From NCBI RefSeq assembly GCF_029667115.1, contig NZ_JARUIU010000011.1, forward strand, positions 33,920 through 97,919: 64,000 nucleotides of DNA, read 5' to 3'. Positions 28,092 to 37,800 of this stretch are shown in pieces. This DNA is from Jeotgalibacillus sp. ET6. Lineage in GTDB: Bacteria > Bacillota > Bacilli > Bacillales > Jeotgalibacillaceae. Every line of letters begins with the position of its first letter. The stretch's first letter is position 1. Below the pieces are notes generated by a model, which was not told where the DNA came from, did no database searches, and saw only the letters and a program-made list of their open reading frames with translations. Made by a program: the position numbers and the translations under genes.

Positions 28092-28964
28092 TTACTGACC
28101 CGAAAACTCCTTCATAAAGGCCAATGCATTCTCTTTGTTACCCGAATCTTTTCGAATGGCTGCAATTTTTCGCGTTTGGTCATGTACAGGAACACCGTTA
28201 AATAGTGATTCATTCGTAAGTTCTATTCCGTAAAGCTGCTCCTTCCCATCTTCACCCGTCTGTGCATAGTGAAGAAGACGGGATGTTTCTCCCCCAGACT
28301 CAAGTTCATTCAGGGGGTGAAACATGCCGCTCGGGGCGTGAAGGTTAAAATAGTCGAGATCCATAATATATAAATCCGGTTTTTCTAAAGCTAAAATGGC
28401 TGCGCTTTTTTGCTGAATGCCAATGTCACTTCCATCTGTCAGTTCATGAGGTGAATAATTTAACGTTGTCGTAATCCGCTCCCACTCTGGAAATGCAGTT
28501 AAGATATTTTCAACGATCTTGTTTTCATCTTTTTCACTAGCTGCAAGGCCTGGTTCAAAATAAGAACCATAAAACATAATAGAAACACTCTCTTTAGGAA
28601 GTGAATTGAGCTCTGCCTGTTCCTGGCGTTGATCCAATATGGTTTGAAAGGCAGCGACGCTCACAATGATCAACACCAATATTCCCAAGGTTTGGAGCTT
28701 ATAGTACGTGAAGAAGTGCTCAACTTTAGCTCGTAATGTCTTTGAATCATTTGGTGGTAACGTACCGTGCTCTCTATGTTTTTTTATCGTTTCATAAGCA
28801 TGATTTATGATTTCTAAATCAATGGGATCGTTGGCATCGGGATTATTTCGGCTGGCTTTTTCCTTTTTAATCCACATAAAATAGTGTCTGTCTATTTCTT
28901 CATCCGTCGATTCCTCTGAGCAGTTAAATATTTTGTAAGCTTCATTAATTTCCATACCTTCCAT
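28092..28964 (-). CDS. J-domain-like single-pass membrane protein
   Basis: 290 residues in three parts. Residues ~4-75 resemble a J-domain (EINEAYKIFNCSEESTDEEI, then IINHAYETIKKHRE), but the HPD tripeptide needed to stimulate DnaK is absent. A single membrane helix follows at ~97-117 (LQTLGILVLIIVSVAAF). Residues 125-290 are probably extracytoplasmic and loosely resemble a solute-binding-protein lobe (PDLYIMDLDYFNL, ENALAFMKEFSG). Function unknown. Two ATGs (MEGM) open the frame; GGAGATGAG precedes the first. Confidence 0.7.
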   Translation of the reverse strand: MEGMEINEAYKIFNCSEESTDEEIDRHYFMWIKKEKASRNNPDANDPIDLEIINHAYETIKKHREHGTLPPNDSKTLRAKVEHFFTYYKLQTLGILVLIIVSVAAFQTILDQRQEQAELNSLPKESVSIMFYGSYFEPGLAASEKDENKIVENILTAFPEWERITTTLNYSPHELTDGSDIGIQQKSAAILALEKPDLYIMDLDYFNLHAPSGMFHPLNELESGGETSRLLHYAQTGEDGKEQLYGIELTNESLFNGVPVHDQTRKIAAIRKDSGNKENALAFMKEFSGQ

Positions 28965-29052
28965 CTCATCTCCGTTCCGTCATCTGTAAATAGAATGGAT
29001 AAGGTTTCTTTTTTAAAAATATACTTCAAGTATAACTAATATACTAGTATAA

Positions 29053-29769
29053 TTGAAAGTAAATATTGGTGATTGTTTGGGAGAGGAGAATACGAGTATA
29101 GAAACGAAAAGAATAAATGGTTCAACACGTGATTATGTATATAAGATTATAAAAGAGCAGATTATTAATTGGGAATTAAAACCAGGGGTAAAAATCTCAG
29201 AGAACGAAGTAGCAAAGCAGCTCGAGATAAGCCGAACCCCCGTGCGTGAAGCGTTCTTAAAACTTGCGGAAGAAGAGCTGCTTAGTATTGTTCCACAAAG
29301 CGGAACGATTGTTTCACATATTGATTTAAATCTCGTTGAAGAAGGCCGCTTTGTTCGTCAAAAAATTGAAAAAGCCATTGTAGAAGAATTTTGCTTAACG
29401 TATGACGTGGATAAATTATTTCAAATGGAAAGCAATATTGCCTTACAGGAGCTTTGTTTAGAGAAACGTTCACTTCACCGGTTATTTGAGTTGGACGAGG
29501 AGTTTCATCGCATCATGTTTGAAGGCTGCAGGAAGATGAGAACATGGAAAATGATCCGACAAATGAACAGCCATTTTGACAGACTGCGTGTACTCCGGCT
29601 GGCGTCAAATCCAGATTGGAATGGAGTGGTCAGTCAGCATAAAACCATCTTCACCTACATTAGCAATAAAGATGTACAATTAGCAGTTGAAGAAATGAGC
29701 GCCCATTTAGATCTTGTCACATATGAAAAAGAAGAGCTAAAAGTCCGGCATCCTGAGTATTTTAAGTGA
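29053..29769 (+). CDS. GntR-family transcriptional regulator (FCD domain)
   Basis: An N-terminal winged helix (DYVYKIIKEQIINWELKPG, ISENEVAKQLEISRTPVREA) is followed by a helical FCD ligand-binding domain (residues ~90-225) with metal-site-type histidines (DEEFHRIMF, HKTIF, SAHLDLV). The frame is open from a TTG at 29053, which has no ribosome binding site. Another TTG is at 29077. The best site, GAGAGGAG, is 9 nt before an ATA codon at 29098. The start is unresolved. Its position upstream of the carbohydrate locus suggests it may regulate it. Confidence 0.8.
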   Translation: MKVNIGDCLGEENTSIETKRINGSTRDYVYKIIKEQIINWELKPGVKISENEVAKQLEISRTPVREAFLKLAEEELLSIVPQSGTIVSHIDLNLVEEGRFVRQKIEKAIVEEFCLTYDVDKLFQMESNIALQELCLEKRSLHRLFELDEEFHRIMFEGCRKMRTWKMIRQMNSHFDRLRVLRLASNPDWNGVVSQHKTIFTYISNKDVQLAVEEMSAHLDLVTYEKEELKVRHPEYFK

Positions 29770-29831
29770 CCGAGATAGGAATTTGAGGATTTTTATTGGG
29801 ATGCAATACAAAATTGAAAAATCGCAGTATT

Positions 29832-29895
29832 AAGTAAGCGGAGCGAACCGGTCAAAGAGCCAGAGAGACTTTTGTCCCTGGCTCTTTTTCTGTTG
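29832..29895 (+). repeat. dispersed intergenic element (copy 2, short) with terminator
   Basis: Carries AAGCGGAGCGAACCGGTCAA, the right end of the dispersed element, then a hairpin AGAGCCAGAGA / TCCCTGGCTCT with five T that ends the GntR transcript. Confidence 0.65.
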
Positions 29896-29960
29896 GAAAT
29901 CTATCATTTTACAGCTCGAAAAAAGGTTGATTTTTATTTAACATAATATTCTAAAAGCTG

Positions 29961-29989
29961 TTGACTTTTCTCTTTTTCAAGGGTAACAT
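29961..29989 (+). promoter_or_regulatory. candidate sigma-A promoter of the carbohydrate locus
   Basis: TTGACT (29961-29966), 17 bp spacer, TAACAT (29984-29989). It lies ~300 bp upstream of the first permease gene, leaving a long leader that contains the cre-like site. The rest of the leader (30000-30285) shows no recognised RNA motif. Confidence 0.5.
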
Positions 29990-30122
29990 ACTAACATACC
30001 AGTTTGAAAATTCAGTTTTATCCGAGATAAAAAAAGTCGATCCAACACACTATTTGGTGTAAAGATGTCTAAGTGAGACAGGGGCTTGGATCCTTAAAAG
30101 GGTCCCGTTATTATCGTTTATA

Positions 30123-30136
30123 TGTAAGCGCTTACT
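30123..30136 (+). promoter_or_regulatory. cre-like / LacI-type operator
   Basis: TGTAAGCGCTTACT matches the cre consensus TGWAANCGNTNWCA at all but the last base and is a near-perfect palindrome (GTAAGCGCTTAC). Downstream of the putative promoter, it could act as a CcpA roadblock or as the operator of a LacI-type regulator. Confidence 0.65.
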
Positions 30137-30285
30137 GATCTTTGCTGAAAGGAGGAAACAATGAGACAAGATGATCCATAATAATCGTCGTCACTAGGGG
30201 ACACTGTGTGATCAGCAATCTTTTTCCTCCGATATACATACAAGATAGATAGATTATCAATTTGGACGATGAAAGGGGACTCCGA

Positions 30286-31257
30286 ATGCAAGAGTTAGCC
30301 AAAAATACAACACATACCAAAAGTAAAACTCAGCTCTCCACGATGGATGCAAGATGGAAGGGTACGATGAAAACCATTAAAAAAGACTGGCAGCTTTACT
30401 CACTGCTGCTTCTGCCAGTGATTTACCTCGTCATCTTTAAATATGGACCCATGTTCGGCAATATCATTGCCTTCAGACGATTTATTCCAGGCGGCAGTAT
30501 TGTTGGAGAAGAATGGGTAGGCCTGTATTATTTTAAAATGTTTTTAGCGGACCCAACCTTTTACCATGTGCTGCAAAATACGCTTATTCTCGCTTTTCTT
30601 TTGTTGATCATTACATTCCCGGCGCCTATCATTTTTGCTTTGTTATTAAACGAGGTTAAGAGAAAAGGATTTAAACGGTTCGTCCAGACTACATCATACT
30701 TGCCGCACTTCTTTTCGATCGTTGTTGTAGCGGGGATGGTTTTAGAATTAGTGGCTGTGAATGGCACGATAAACAATATTGTCGAATTTTTCACAGGAGA
30801 AAGGTACAGCTTTATACAGATGCCTGAATGGTTTAGAACGATCTTTATTTCTTCGGACTTATGGCAGGGCTTGGGCTGGGGAGCAATCCTGTACCTTGCT
30901 GCACTAACTGGAATCAATAATGAATTATATGAGGCAGCATGGATTGACGGTGCGAACAGATGGCAGCAAACCATCCATGTAACAATTCCTGGCATTCTTC
31001 CTACCATCGTTGTTCTATTAATATTAAATATAGGAAATTTCCTTCAAGTAGGGTTCGAGAAGATTTTATTGCTCTATAATCCGTTGAACTATGAAACAGC
31101 AGATGTTATTGCGACCTATGTATACAGGATCGGGATCGAATCAGCAAGCTTCAGCTACGGTACAGCGATCGGGTTGTTTGAAGCGATAATCGGACTGACA
31201 TTAGTTTTTGGAGCGAATTTTATTTCAAGAAAAATTACAGACAACAGTTTGTGGTAA
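30286..31257 (+). CDS. carbohydrate ABC transporter permease, LplB/YteP type
   Basis: 323 residues from the ATG at 30286, selected by AAAGGGGAC; an in-frame TTG at 30262 lacks a site. Six membrane segments and the permease coupling motif EAAWIDGANRWQQTIHVTIP (the EAAxxDGA loop) that contacts the ATPase. The N-terminal KDWQLYSLLLLPVIYLVIFK is typical of LplB-class permeases for oligosaccharides such as those from pectin or galactan. A second permease follows after 12 nt. No ATPase gene is in the locus, so a shared MsmX-type ATPase elsewhere is expected. Confidence 0.92.
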   Translation: MQELAKNTTHTKSKTQLSTMDARWKGTMKTIKKDWQLYSLLLLPVIYLVIFKYGPMFGNIIAFRRFIPGGSIVGEEWVGLYYFKMFLADPTFYHVLQNTLILAFLLLIITFPAPIIFALLLNEVKRKGFKRFVQTTSYLPHFFSIVVVAGMVLELVAVNGTINNIVEFFTGERYSFIQMPEWFRTIFISSDLWQGLGWGAILYLAALTGINNELYEAAWIDGANRWQQTIHVTIPGILPTIVVLLILNIGNFLQVGFEKILLLYNPLNYETADVIATYVYRIGIESASFSYGTAIGLFEAIIGLTLVFGANFISRKITDNSLW

Positions 31258-31269
31258 GGGGGCTGCACA

Positions 31270-32142
31270 ATGAAGGAATCTGCACAGTATAAAGTATTTA
31301 AAGTATTTAATGTGATTATTTTGCTGCTGATCGTATATGTAACGCTTTACCCTTTTGTCAATATCGTTGCTCAGTCCTTTAGCTCAGAAGCCAATATTAA
31401 CGCAGGGAACGTAACGCTCCTGCCTAAAGGATTCAATGTTGAAACGTATGAGGTCGTTATGTCAGACAGCATGTTCTGGATCAATTACAAAAACACCGTC
31501 CTCTATACGGTTGTAGGTACAATTATTTCATTAGTGCTTTCCACGATGATCGCTTATCCACTGTCAAAAAAACGCCTCAAAGGCAGACGTTTTTGGACGA
31601 TGTTTGCGGTATTCACTATGTTCTTTAGCGGAGGATTAATTCCGAACTACGTACTTATTCAAAAGCTTGGATTTGGCAATACCATTTGGGCGATTGTCAT
31701 TCCAACAGCGATCAGTGTTTTTAATATGCTGATTATGAAAACATTTTTTGAAAATATACCAGAAGAGCTTGAAGAAGCCGCAATTGTGGATGGTTCGAGT
31801 ACATATAACACATTAATTAAAATTGTACTTCCTCTATCAAAACCAATCCTTGCCACGATGATGCTGTTTTATGCGGTAACCCATTGGAACTCGTGGTTCC
31901 CGGCATTTCTGTATTTCAGTGATAAAGAATTATTCCCGGTCTCCATTTATCTTAGAAATCTGATTAAAGGGGCAGAGGGGACGTTGTCGTCAGGCGCTAC
32001 GAGTGCAGATAATCTCACCCAGATTTCATCAAATATAAAATCAGTCACCATGGTTTTGACGGTTCTGCCTATTTTATGTATCTATCCCTATATTCAAAAG
32101 TACTTTGTCTCAGGAGTTATGCTTGGATCTGTTAAAGGATAA
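31270..32142 (+). CDS. carbohydrate ABC transporter permease, LplC/YtcP type
   Basis: 290 residues, second permease of the importer. Six membrane segments and the coupling loop LEEAAIVDGSSTYNTLIKIV. The N-terminus YVTLYPFVNIVAQSFSSE and the ending KYFVSGVMLGSVKG are family hallmarks of LplC/YtcP. The ribosome binding site AAGGGGGCTG is directly before the ATG. The lipoprotein gene follows after ~140 bp. Confidence 0.92.
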   Translation: MKESAQYKVFKVFNVIILLLIVYVTLYPFVNIVAQSFSSEANINAGNVTLLPKGFNVETYEVVMSDSMFWINYKNTVLYTVVGTIISLVLSTMIAYPLSKKRLKGRRFWTMFAVFTMFFSGGLIPNYVLIQKLGFGNTIWAIVIPTAISVFNMLIMKTFFENIPEELEEAAIVDGSSTYNTLIKIVLPLSKPILATMMLFYAVTHWNSWFPAFLYFSDKELFPVSIYLRNLIKGAEGTLSSGATSADNLTQISSNIKSVTMVLTVLPILCIYPYIQKYFVSGVMLGSVKG

Positions 32143-32285
32143 TTCCCGAATTTGGACTTTCTGAAGCAGCTTTTCAGACAAGAATGTTTTTAATCAGAAA
32201 TGTGAGTGCTGCATTTTAGTTGGAAGGGGTGGTTTTACTATTTTTACGCTTCATGAAAACTTTTAAAAATCAGGGGGAATGAAAA

Positions 32286-33899
32286 GTGGGAGAAAGCTTG
32301 AAAAGGTTTCTAATGTTCAATTCGGTTCTGTTGGTTAGTATGGGGTTAGCCGCTTGCAGTGATTCAGAAGAAGCAGGGGCGGATGGAGAAGACACATCGT
32401 CAATGGCAGATTACAGTGTCGGAGATCAGTTTAAAGCTGAAGAGCCGGTTGAGTTTTCAATGCTATTCAGTGATCATCCAAACTATCCGTTTAAGGAAGA
32501 TTGGCTTTTGATGGAAGAGATTGAAAAAAGAACGAATGTGTCATTAGACATGACCATTGTTCCAATGAGTGATTATGCAGAGAAAAGAAGCTTGCTGATC
32601 AGCAGTGGGGACGCTCCATATATAATTCCAAAAACGTATCCTGGAGAAGAGTCAGCCTTTGTATCATCCGGTGCTATTCTTCCAATCAGTGATTATGTTG
32701 ATATGATGCCGCACTTCCAAGCGGCTGTTGAAGAATATGATATCGGCCCTTATTTGGAAGGCCTGAGACAGGAAGATGGAAAATATTATGTTATGCCTGG
32801 TATGCATGAAAATGTATGGCCGGATTATACATTAGCGATGCGCTACGATATTTTAGAAGAATTGAACCTTGAAGTTCCAGAAACGTGGGAGGAACTGGAG
32901 GTTGTGCTGGAAGAAATGAAAAAGGCATATCCGGAATCAACTCCATTCTCGGACCGCTTTATGTTCGACAGTACCCTAAATATTGCTGCAACGACGTTTG
33001 GTACAAGAGCTGGCTGGGGACTTGGAAATGGATTAAAGTATGATGGCGATGCAGATAATTTTTATTTTGCACCAGCATCAGATGAACACAAAGAACTGGT
33101 CACGTATTTTAACGGACTGGTGGAAAAAGGATTGCTTGATAAAGAAAGCTTCACGCAAGAAGATGAACAAGCACAGCAGAAACTCATTAATGGAGATTCG
33201 TTTGTCATTAATACAAACTCTCAAACGGTCGTTGATTATCGTACGGATATGAACGAAACATTGGGAGAAGAGAATTTTGAAATCAAAAAGATTCCTTTAC
33301 CGGGTGGTCCTGTTGGTCACGTAATGGGCGGATCCAAGCTTGAAAATGGGGTCATGATTTCATCTAAAGCAAAAGAAGATCCGAATTTTAAAGCGATGAT
33401 TCAATTCCTTGACTGGTTATTCTACAGCCCTGAGGCTAAAGAATTTACAAAATGGGGTGTAGAAGACGTGACGTTCACTAAGGACGAAAGCGGAAAAAGA
33501 ACATTGGCTGAAGATGTAAACTATGTAGGGTTGAATCCAGATGGGTCTAAGGCGTTAAACACGGACTTTGGCTTCTCCGGAGGAAACTTCTCGTATGGCG
33601 GCTCAACTGAATTGCTTCACTCCATGATGAATGAAGAAGAAATTGAGTTCCAAAACATTATGCACGAAACAAAAGAAACGATTATGCCGGATCCTCCAAT
33701 TAAATACAATGCAATGGAGCTTGAGCAATCAACCCTGATGAGCACTCCGCTGATTGACCATGTTAAACAAAACACGCTTCAATTCATTTTGGGATCACGT
33801 GACTTATCAGAGTGGGACGATTATGTTGCTGAATTAGAATCTAAGGGTCTGCAGAAATTCGTCGATCAAGCAAATGAAGTGTATGCGAATCAAAATTAA
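32286..33899 (+). CDS. extracellular sugar-binding lipoprotein (LplA/YtcQ type)
   Basis: 537 residues from a GTG with GGGGGAATG upstream. The signal peptide ends in a lipobox MGLAACS, so the mature protein is anchored at the Cys near residue 24. Large family 1 solute-binding protein for oligosaccharides: FPxKEDW-like YPFKEDWLLMEEIEKRTNVS, SGDAPYIIPKT and a C-terminal QFILGSRDLSEWDDYVAELE. Delivers substrate to the two permeases upstream. The exact sugar is unknown; the GH2 enzyme downstream suggests a beta-galactoside or related glycoside. Confidence 0.92.
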   Translation: MGESLKRFLMFNSVLLVSMGLAACSDSEEAGADGEDTSSMADYSVGDQFKAEEPVEFSMLFSDHPNYPFKEDWLLMEEIEKRTNVSLDMTIVPMSDYAEKRSLLISSGDAPYIIPKTYPGEESAFVSSGAILPISDYVDMMPHFQAAVEEYDIGPYLEGLRQEDGKYYVMPGMHENVWPDYTLAMRYDILEELNLEVPETWEELEVVLEEMKKAYPESTPFSDRFMFDSTLNIAATTFGTRAGWGLGNGLKYDGDADNFYFAPASDEHKELVTYFNGLVEKGLLDKESFTQEDEQAQQKLINGDSFVINTNSQTVVDYRTDMNETLGEENFEIKKIPLPGGPVGHVMGGSKLENGVMISSKAKEDPNFKAMIQFLDWLFYSPEAKEFTKWGVEDVTFTKDESGKRTLAEDVNYVGLNPDGSKALNTDFGFSGGNFSYGGSTELLHSMMNEEEIEFQNIMHETKETIMPDPPIKYNAMELEQSTLMSTPLIDHVKQNTLQFILGSRDLSEWDDYVAELESKGLQKFVDQANEVYANQN

Positions 33900-33925
33900 T
33901 CTTTACTAGAAGAGAATTGGAGGGA

Positions 33926-33975
33926 TGCCTGCCGTACATGAACTACAGTATGGCAGGTTCGTCTCCTTTTTTTTG
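33926..33975 (+). terminator. probable terminator after the lipoprotein gene
   Basis: Stem CCTGCCGTAC / AGTATGGCAGG around ATGAACTAC, followed within 10 nt by a run of eight T. It overlaps the second cre-like site. Confidence 0.65.
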
Positions 33976-33987
33976 TAAACGCATACA
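33974..33987 (+). promoter_or_regulatory. second cre-like site
   Basis: TGTAAACGCATACA fits TGWAANCGNTNWCA with one mismatch (A for T at position 10). It lies just before the YesL-like gene and suggests catabolite control of the second half of the locus. Confidence 0.5.
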
Positions 33988-34055
33988 GTTGTTCTTCTTT
34001 AATGATAAAATCAACCTATCATTTTAAAAATGATGAATTGAATGCAAGGGATGGG

Positions 34056-34781
34056 ATGATCGTGGAAAATGGAAGGGAATTTGGACAGGGGCTCTTTTCA
34101 GTCGTAACAAATCATGTGTATTGGTTAGCGCTATTAAATGTCTATTTTATTTTGAGTAATCTCGTTTTTTTGTTCTTTTTTATCACACTTATTCCGAGTT
34201 TTTCTAATATTATTTTATACTTTCTTGCTTTAATCCCCACCGGACCAGCGATCACGGCTCTGTTTTTCACCCTGGGTAAACTGGTTGATGAAAAGGAAAT
34301 TGAACCTGCAAAGGACTATTTTAAGAGCTACAAGGATAATTTCAAAGATACATTAAAGGTGTGGCTGCCTATTCTTCTTGTCGTTTTCATACTGATAGTG
34401 GATTTGCAGTATTTCTACGCACAGCCTTCCACCTTTAATCAAATTCTTGCAGGGATTTTTCTGGTTGCCTTGCTTTTGATCGGAACATTCTCGATCTATG
34501 TTTTTTCCATTACAGCCCAGTTTACGTTTCGGGTAAGAGATGTATACAGATTATCAATCTATTACAGCTTTAAGAAGATAAAGGCGACAACTGGCAATAT
34601 CGGGCTGGTGATCATAACGGTTTTTTTGATGAATATCGTATCCGATTTTATTCTTTTATTCATCGCTTCTCTTGTCTGTTATTTTATGGTGATGAACAGC
34701 AAAGCCGTAATGGAAGACATGAAGGAAAACTTTGTTAAAGAAGAAACCGCACAGGATGAGAAAATAAGCATCGCTAAATAA
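34056..34781 (+). CDS. YesL-like membrane protein (DUF624)
   Basis: 241 residues from the ATG at 34056, which has AAGGGATGG upstream; the frame is open to an ATG at 34002 that lacks a site. Five or six membrane segments, with the family pattern FSVVTNHVYWLALLNVYFIL and a PTGPAITALFFTLGKLV block. YesL/DUF624 proteins sit in many Firmicute oligosaccharide loci beside LplABC-type importers; their function is unknown. The GH2 gene follows after ~30 bp. Confidence 0.82.
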   Translation: MIVENGREFGQGLFSVVTNHVYWLALLNVYFILSNLVFLFFFITLIPSFSNIILYFLALIPTGPAITALFFTLGKLVDEKEIEPAKDYFKSYKDNFKDTLKVWLPILLVVFILIVDLQYFYAQPSTFNQILAGIFLVALLLIGTFSIYVFSITAQFTFRVRDVYRLSIYYSFKKIKATTGNIGLVIITVFLMNIVSDFILLFIASLVCYFMVMNSKAVMEDMKENFVKEETAQDEKISIAK

Positions 34782-34811
34782 TTCCAGGGGTAAAGGGAGT
34801 GACTGGTCAAC

Positions 34812-37800
34812 GTGAATTCAAAAACACTTTTCAATGAGGGATGGGAATTTGCAAAGAGTGCTCTGGACGTGTCGGATTATGAAAGTCTTGAGTTTTCTTC
34901 TGTGGATCTGCCTCATGATTGGCTTATCTATAACACGCAGGCTCTATATGAAAACAGTATTGGCTGGTATCGAAAAAGATTTATTGCGGCGAAAGGAGAG
35001 TTTGACCATATTTTGCTGATGTTTGAGGGGGTATATATGGATTCGTCCTTATACGTGAATCAGCAGTATATCGGAGAGTGGAAGTACGGATATTCTCAAT
35101 TTGAACATGAAATAACCGATGCCATTGTTGATGGAGAAAATGAAATTCTGTTGAAAGTGGTGCATCAAAGCCCCAACAGCAGATGGTATTCGGGAGCAGG
35201 AATTTACCGGAATGTCTGGTTAAAAACCAGATCGAAAAATCACATTGTTTCAAATGGGGTTTATATTTCCACCAGGGAGCTTGAAGACCACTGGCAAGTA
35301 GAGGTTGAAACAGAGCTTCAGCTGGATGAAGACGTCCAACTGTCACATTCTATTTTATATAACGGCGAAGAGATGGCTGTTTCAACCGATATAGTCAACG
35401 TAAAAGGGCAAAGCAGCCGGCAGAGTTTATATATAAAGAATCCTTTGATGTGGAGCACCGAACATCCTCATCTTTATCAATTGAAAACAGTTCTGCATAA
35501 AGAGGCGGAACAAGTAGAATCCCAGCAGCAGAATCTAGGATTTCGAACGGTAAGCTTTGATTCAAATGAAGGGTTCAAACTAAACAATCAACACATGAAA
35601 TTAAATGGCGTTTGTGAGCATCATGATTTAGGCGCTTTAGGAGCAGCATTTAATAAAACCGCTCTTCAAAGAAGATTTGAAATCTTAAAGGAAATGGGCG
35701 TTAATTCGATTCGAACCGCCCATAATATGCCTGCGAAAGAACTAATGGAATTAGCTGATGAAATGGGAATGCTGATTGTCTCAGAAGCGTTTGATATGTG
35801 GGAGCGTTCAAAAACACCTTATGATTACGCCAGGTTTTTTAAAGAATGGTCGGCTCTTGATGTAGAAAGCTGGGTTAGGCGCGACCGGAATCATCCAAGC
35901 TTGATCTTATGGAGTATTGGAAATGAAATTTACGATACGCATGCTGATGAAAGAGGAGTGGAAATCACACGACAGCTTACCCGTGAAGTCCAAAAGCATG
36001 ACCCAAAAGAAAATGCGGGAATCACAATCGGATCAAACTATATGCCGTGGGAAAATGCGCAGAAGTGCGCTGATATCGTGAAAATTGCCGGCTATAATTA
36101 TGCTGAAAAATACTACAGCAAGCATCATGAAGAACACCCCGACTGGATCATTTACGGCAGCGAAACGGCATCTGTCGTCCAAAGCAGAGGAATCTATCAC
36201 TTCCCATATGAAAAATCCATTCTTGCTGATGATGATGAACAATGCTCGGCGCTTGGAAATAGCTCAACAAGCTGGGGAGCTAAATCAGCAGAAGCCTGCA
36301 TCCTGGCTGAGAGAGATACGCCTTTTTCGCTTGGTCAATTTTTATGGACGGGTTTCGATTATATCGGAGAGCCTACTCCATACCATACAAAAAATTCTTA
36401 TTTTGGCCAGATTGATACAGCTACCTTTAAAAAAGATTCGTATTATCTTTATCAAGCTGCATGGACGGACTATAAGAAGTCACCCATGGTACATATATTT
36501 CCATACTGGGATTTTAATGAAGGGCAAATCATCGATGTACGTGTATGTTCCAACGCTCCCAAGATTGAGCTGCAGCTTAACGGGCGTTTAATAGGAACAC
36601 ATGACATTGACCACCAAAAGGGAACGCAGCTGGTTGGATGGTGGAAAATACCATTTGAAAAAGGTAAGCTGAAAGCCATTGCGTATGATGAACAAGGAAA
36701 CGTGATTGCACTAGACAAAAAAGGATCTTTTGAGGATCCTGTAAACGTTTGTCTGAAGGGCGACAAGAACATTCTAAAGGCTGACGGAACGGACTTACTT
36801 TTTGTAGAAATCAATGTAAAAGATGAAAAGGGCAATGTTGTTGAAAATGCAACGAATCGTGTAGAAGTAAAGGTAACAGGTGCCGCGCGCTTAGTGGGCC
36901 TTGATAATGGAGACAGTACAGATTACGACTCATACAAAGGAACCAGCAGAAGGTTATTCAGCGGGAAATTAATGGCCATCGTCGCATCGGGACTTGAAAG
37001 CGGAGAAGGCGTTATAGAAGTAACGTCTGAAGGGCTGGAAAAAGCATCACTTACATTTGAATTACAGCAGGTTCAGGAGTCAGTAGAGGGGATCTGTGCA
37101 AGGGCTGAAAACAAAAGCTCATCTATAATTACTGGCATGCAAAAAGAATTGCCTCTTCGGAAAATCGAGATAATCAGCGAATCCGGCCAGTTGTTTGATC
37201 CCTCAAAGCGGCAGCACCTTGTAAAAGCCAAGCTATACCCGAAACACGCTTCCTACCAGGAAGTAGAGTGGTCGGTCGTAAATGATGTTGGAATAACGTC
37301 TGCAATTTCCACCGTTCAGCCCAATGGACATGAAGCTTTGGTGACGGCGTTAGGAGACGGGGAATTCAGACTTCGATGTACAAGCAAGAACGGAACAGAT
37401 AAAACAAAATTGATATCAGAGCTTGAGTTTAGGGCAGAAGGGTTGGGGACGGCTTATAAAAATCCTTATGACTTTATTTCCGGAGGACTCTATGAATATA
37501 GCAAAGGAGAAGTAAGCAACGGAAATGAAAGAGGAGTGGCCACAAGCAGAGACGGCGAAACGCAGGTTGGCTACAGGGGTCTTGATTTTGGTTCGTATGG
37601 GTCTGATACCATCACCATCCCCATCTTCGCCCTTTCCGATGAAGAATATTCTCTGCAAATCTGGGAGGGAATGCCGGATGAGGAAGGCAGTGAACTCCTC
37701 GCAGACGTGATCTATCAGAAAAAGTCAAAATGGAATGTGTATCAGCCAGAAACCTATCTTTTGTCTAAAAGGCTGCGGGGAATTACATCGATCTGTTTTG

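Noticed and set aside
30000..30285. T-box or other leader RNA before the sugar permease genes
   Set aside because: The long leader has GGGTCCCG-like pieces but no AGGGTGGNACCGCG T-box bulge and no complete known riboswitch core.
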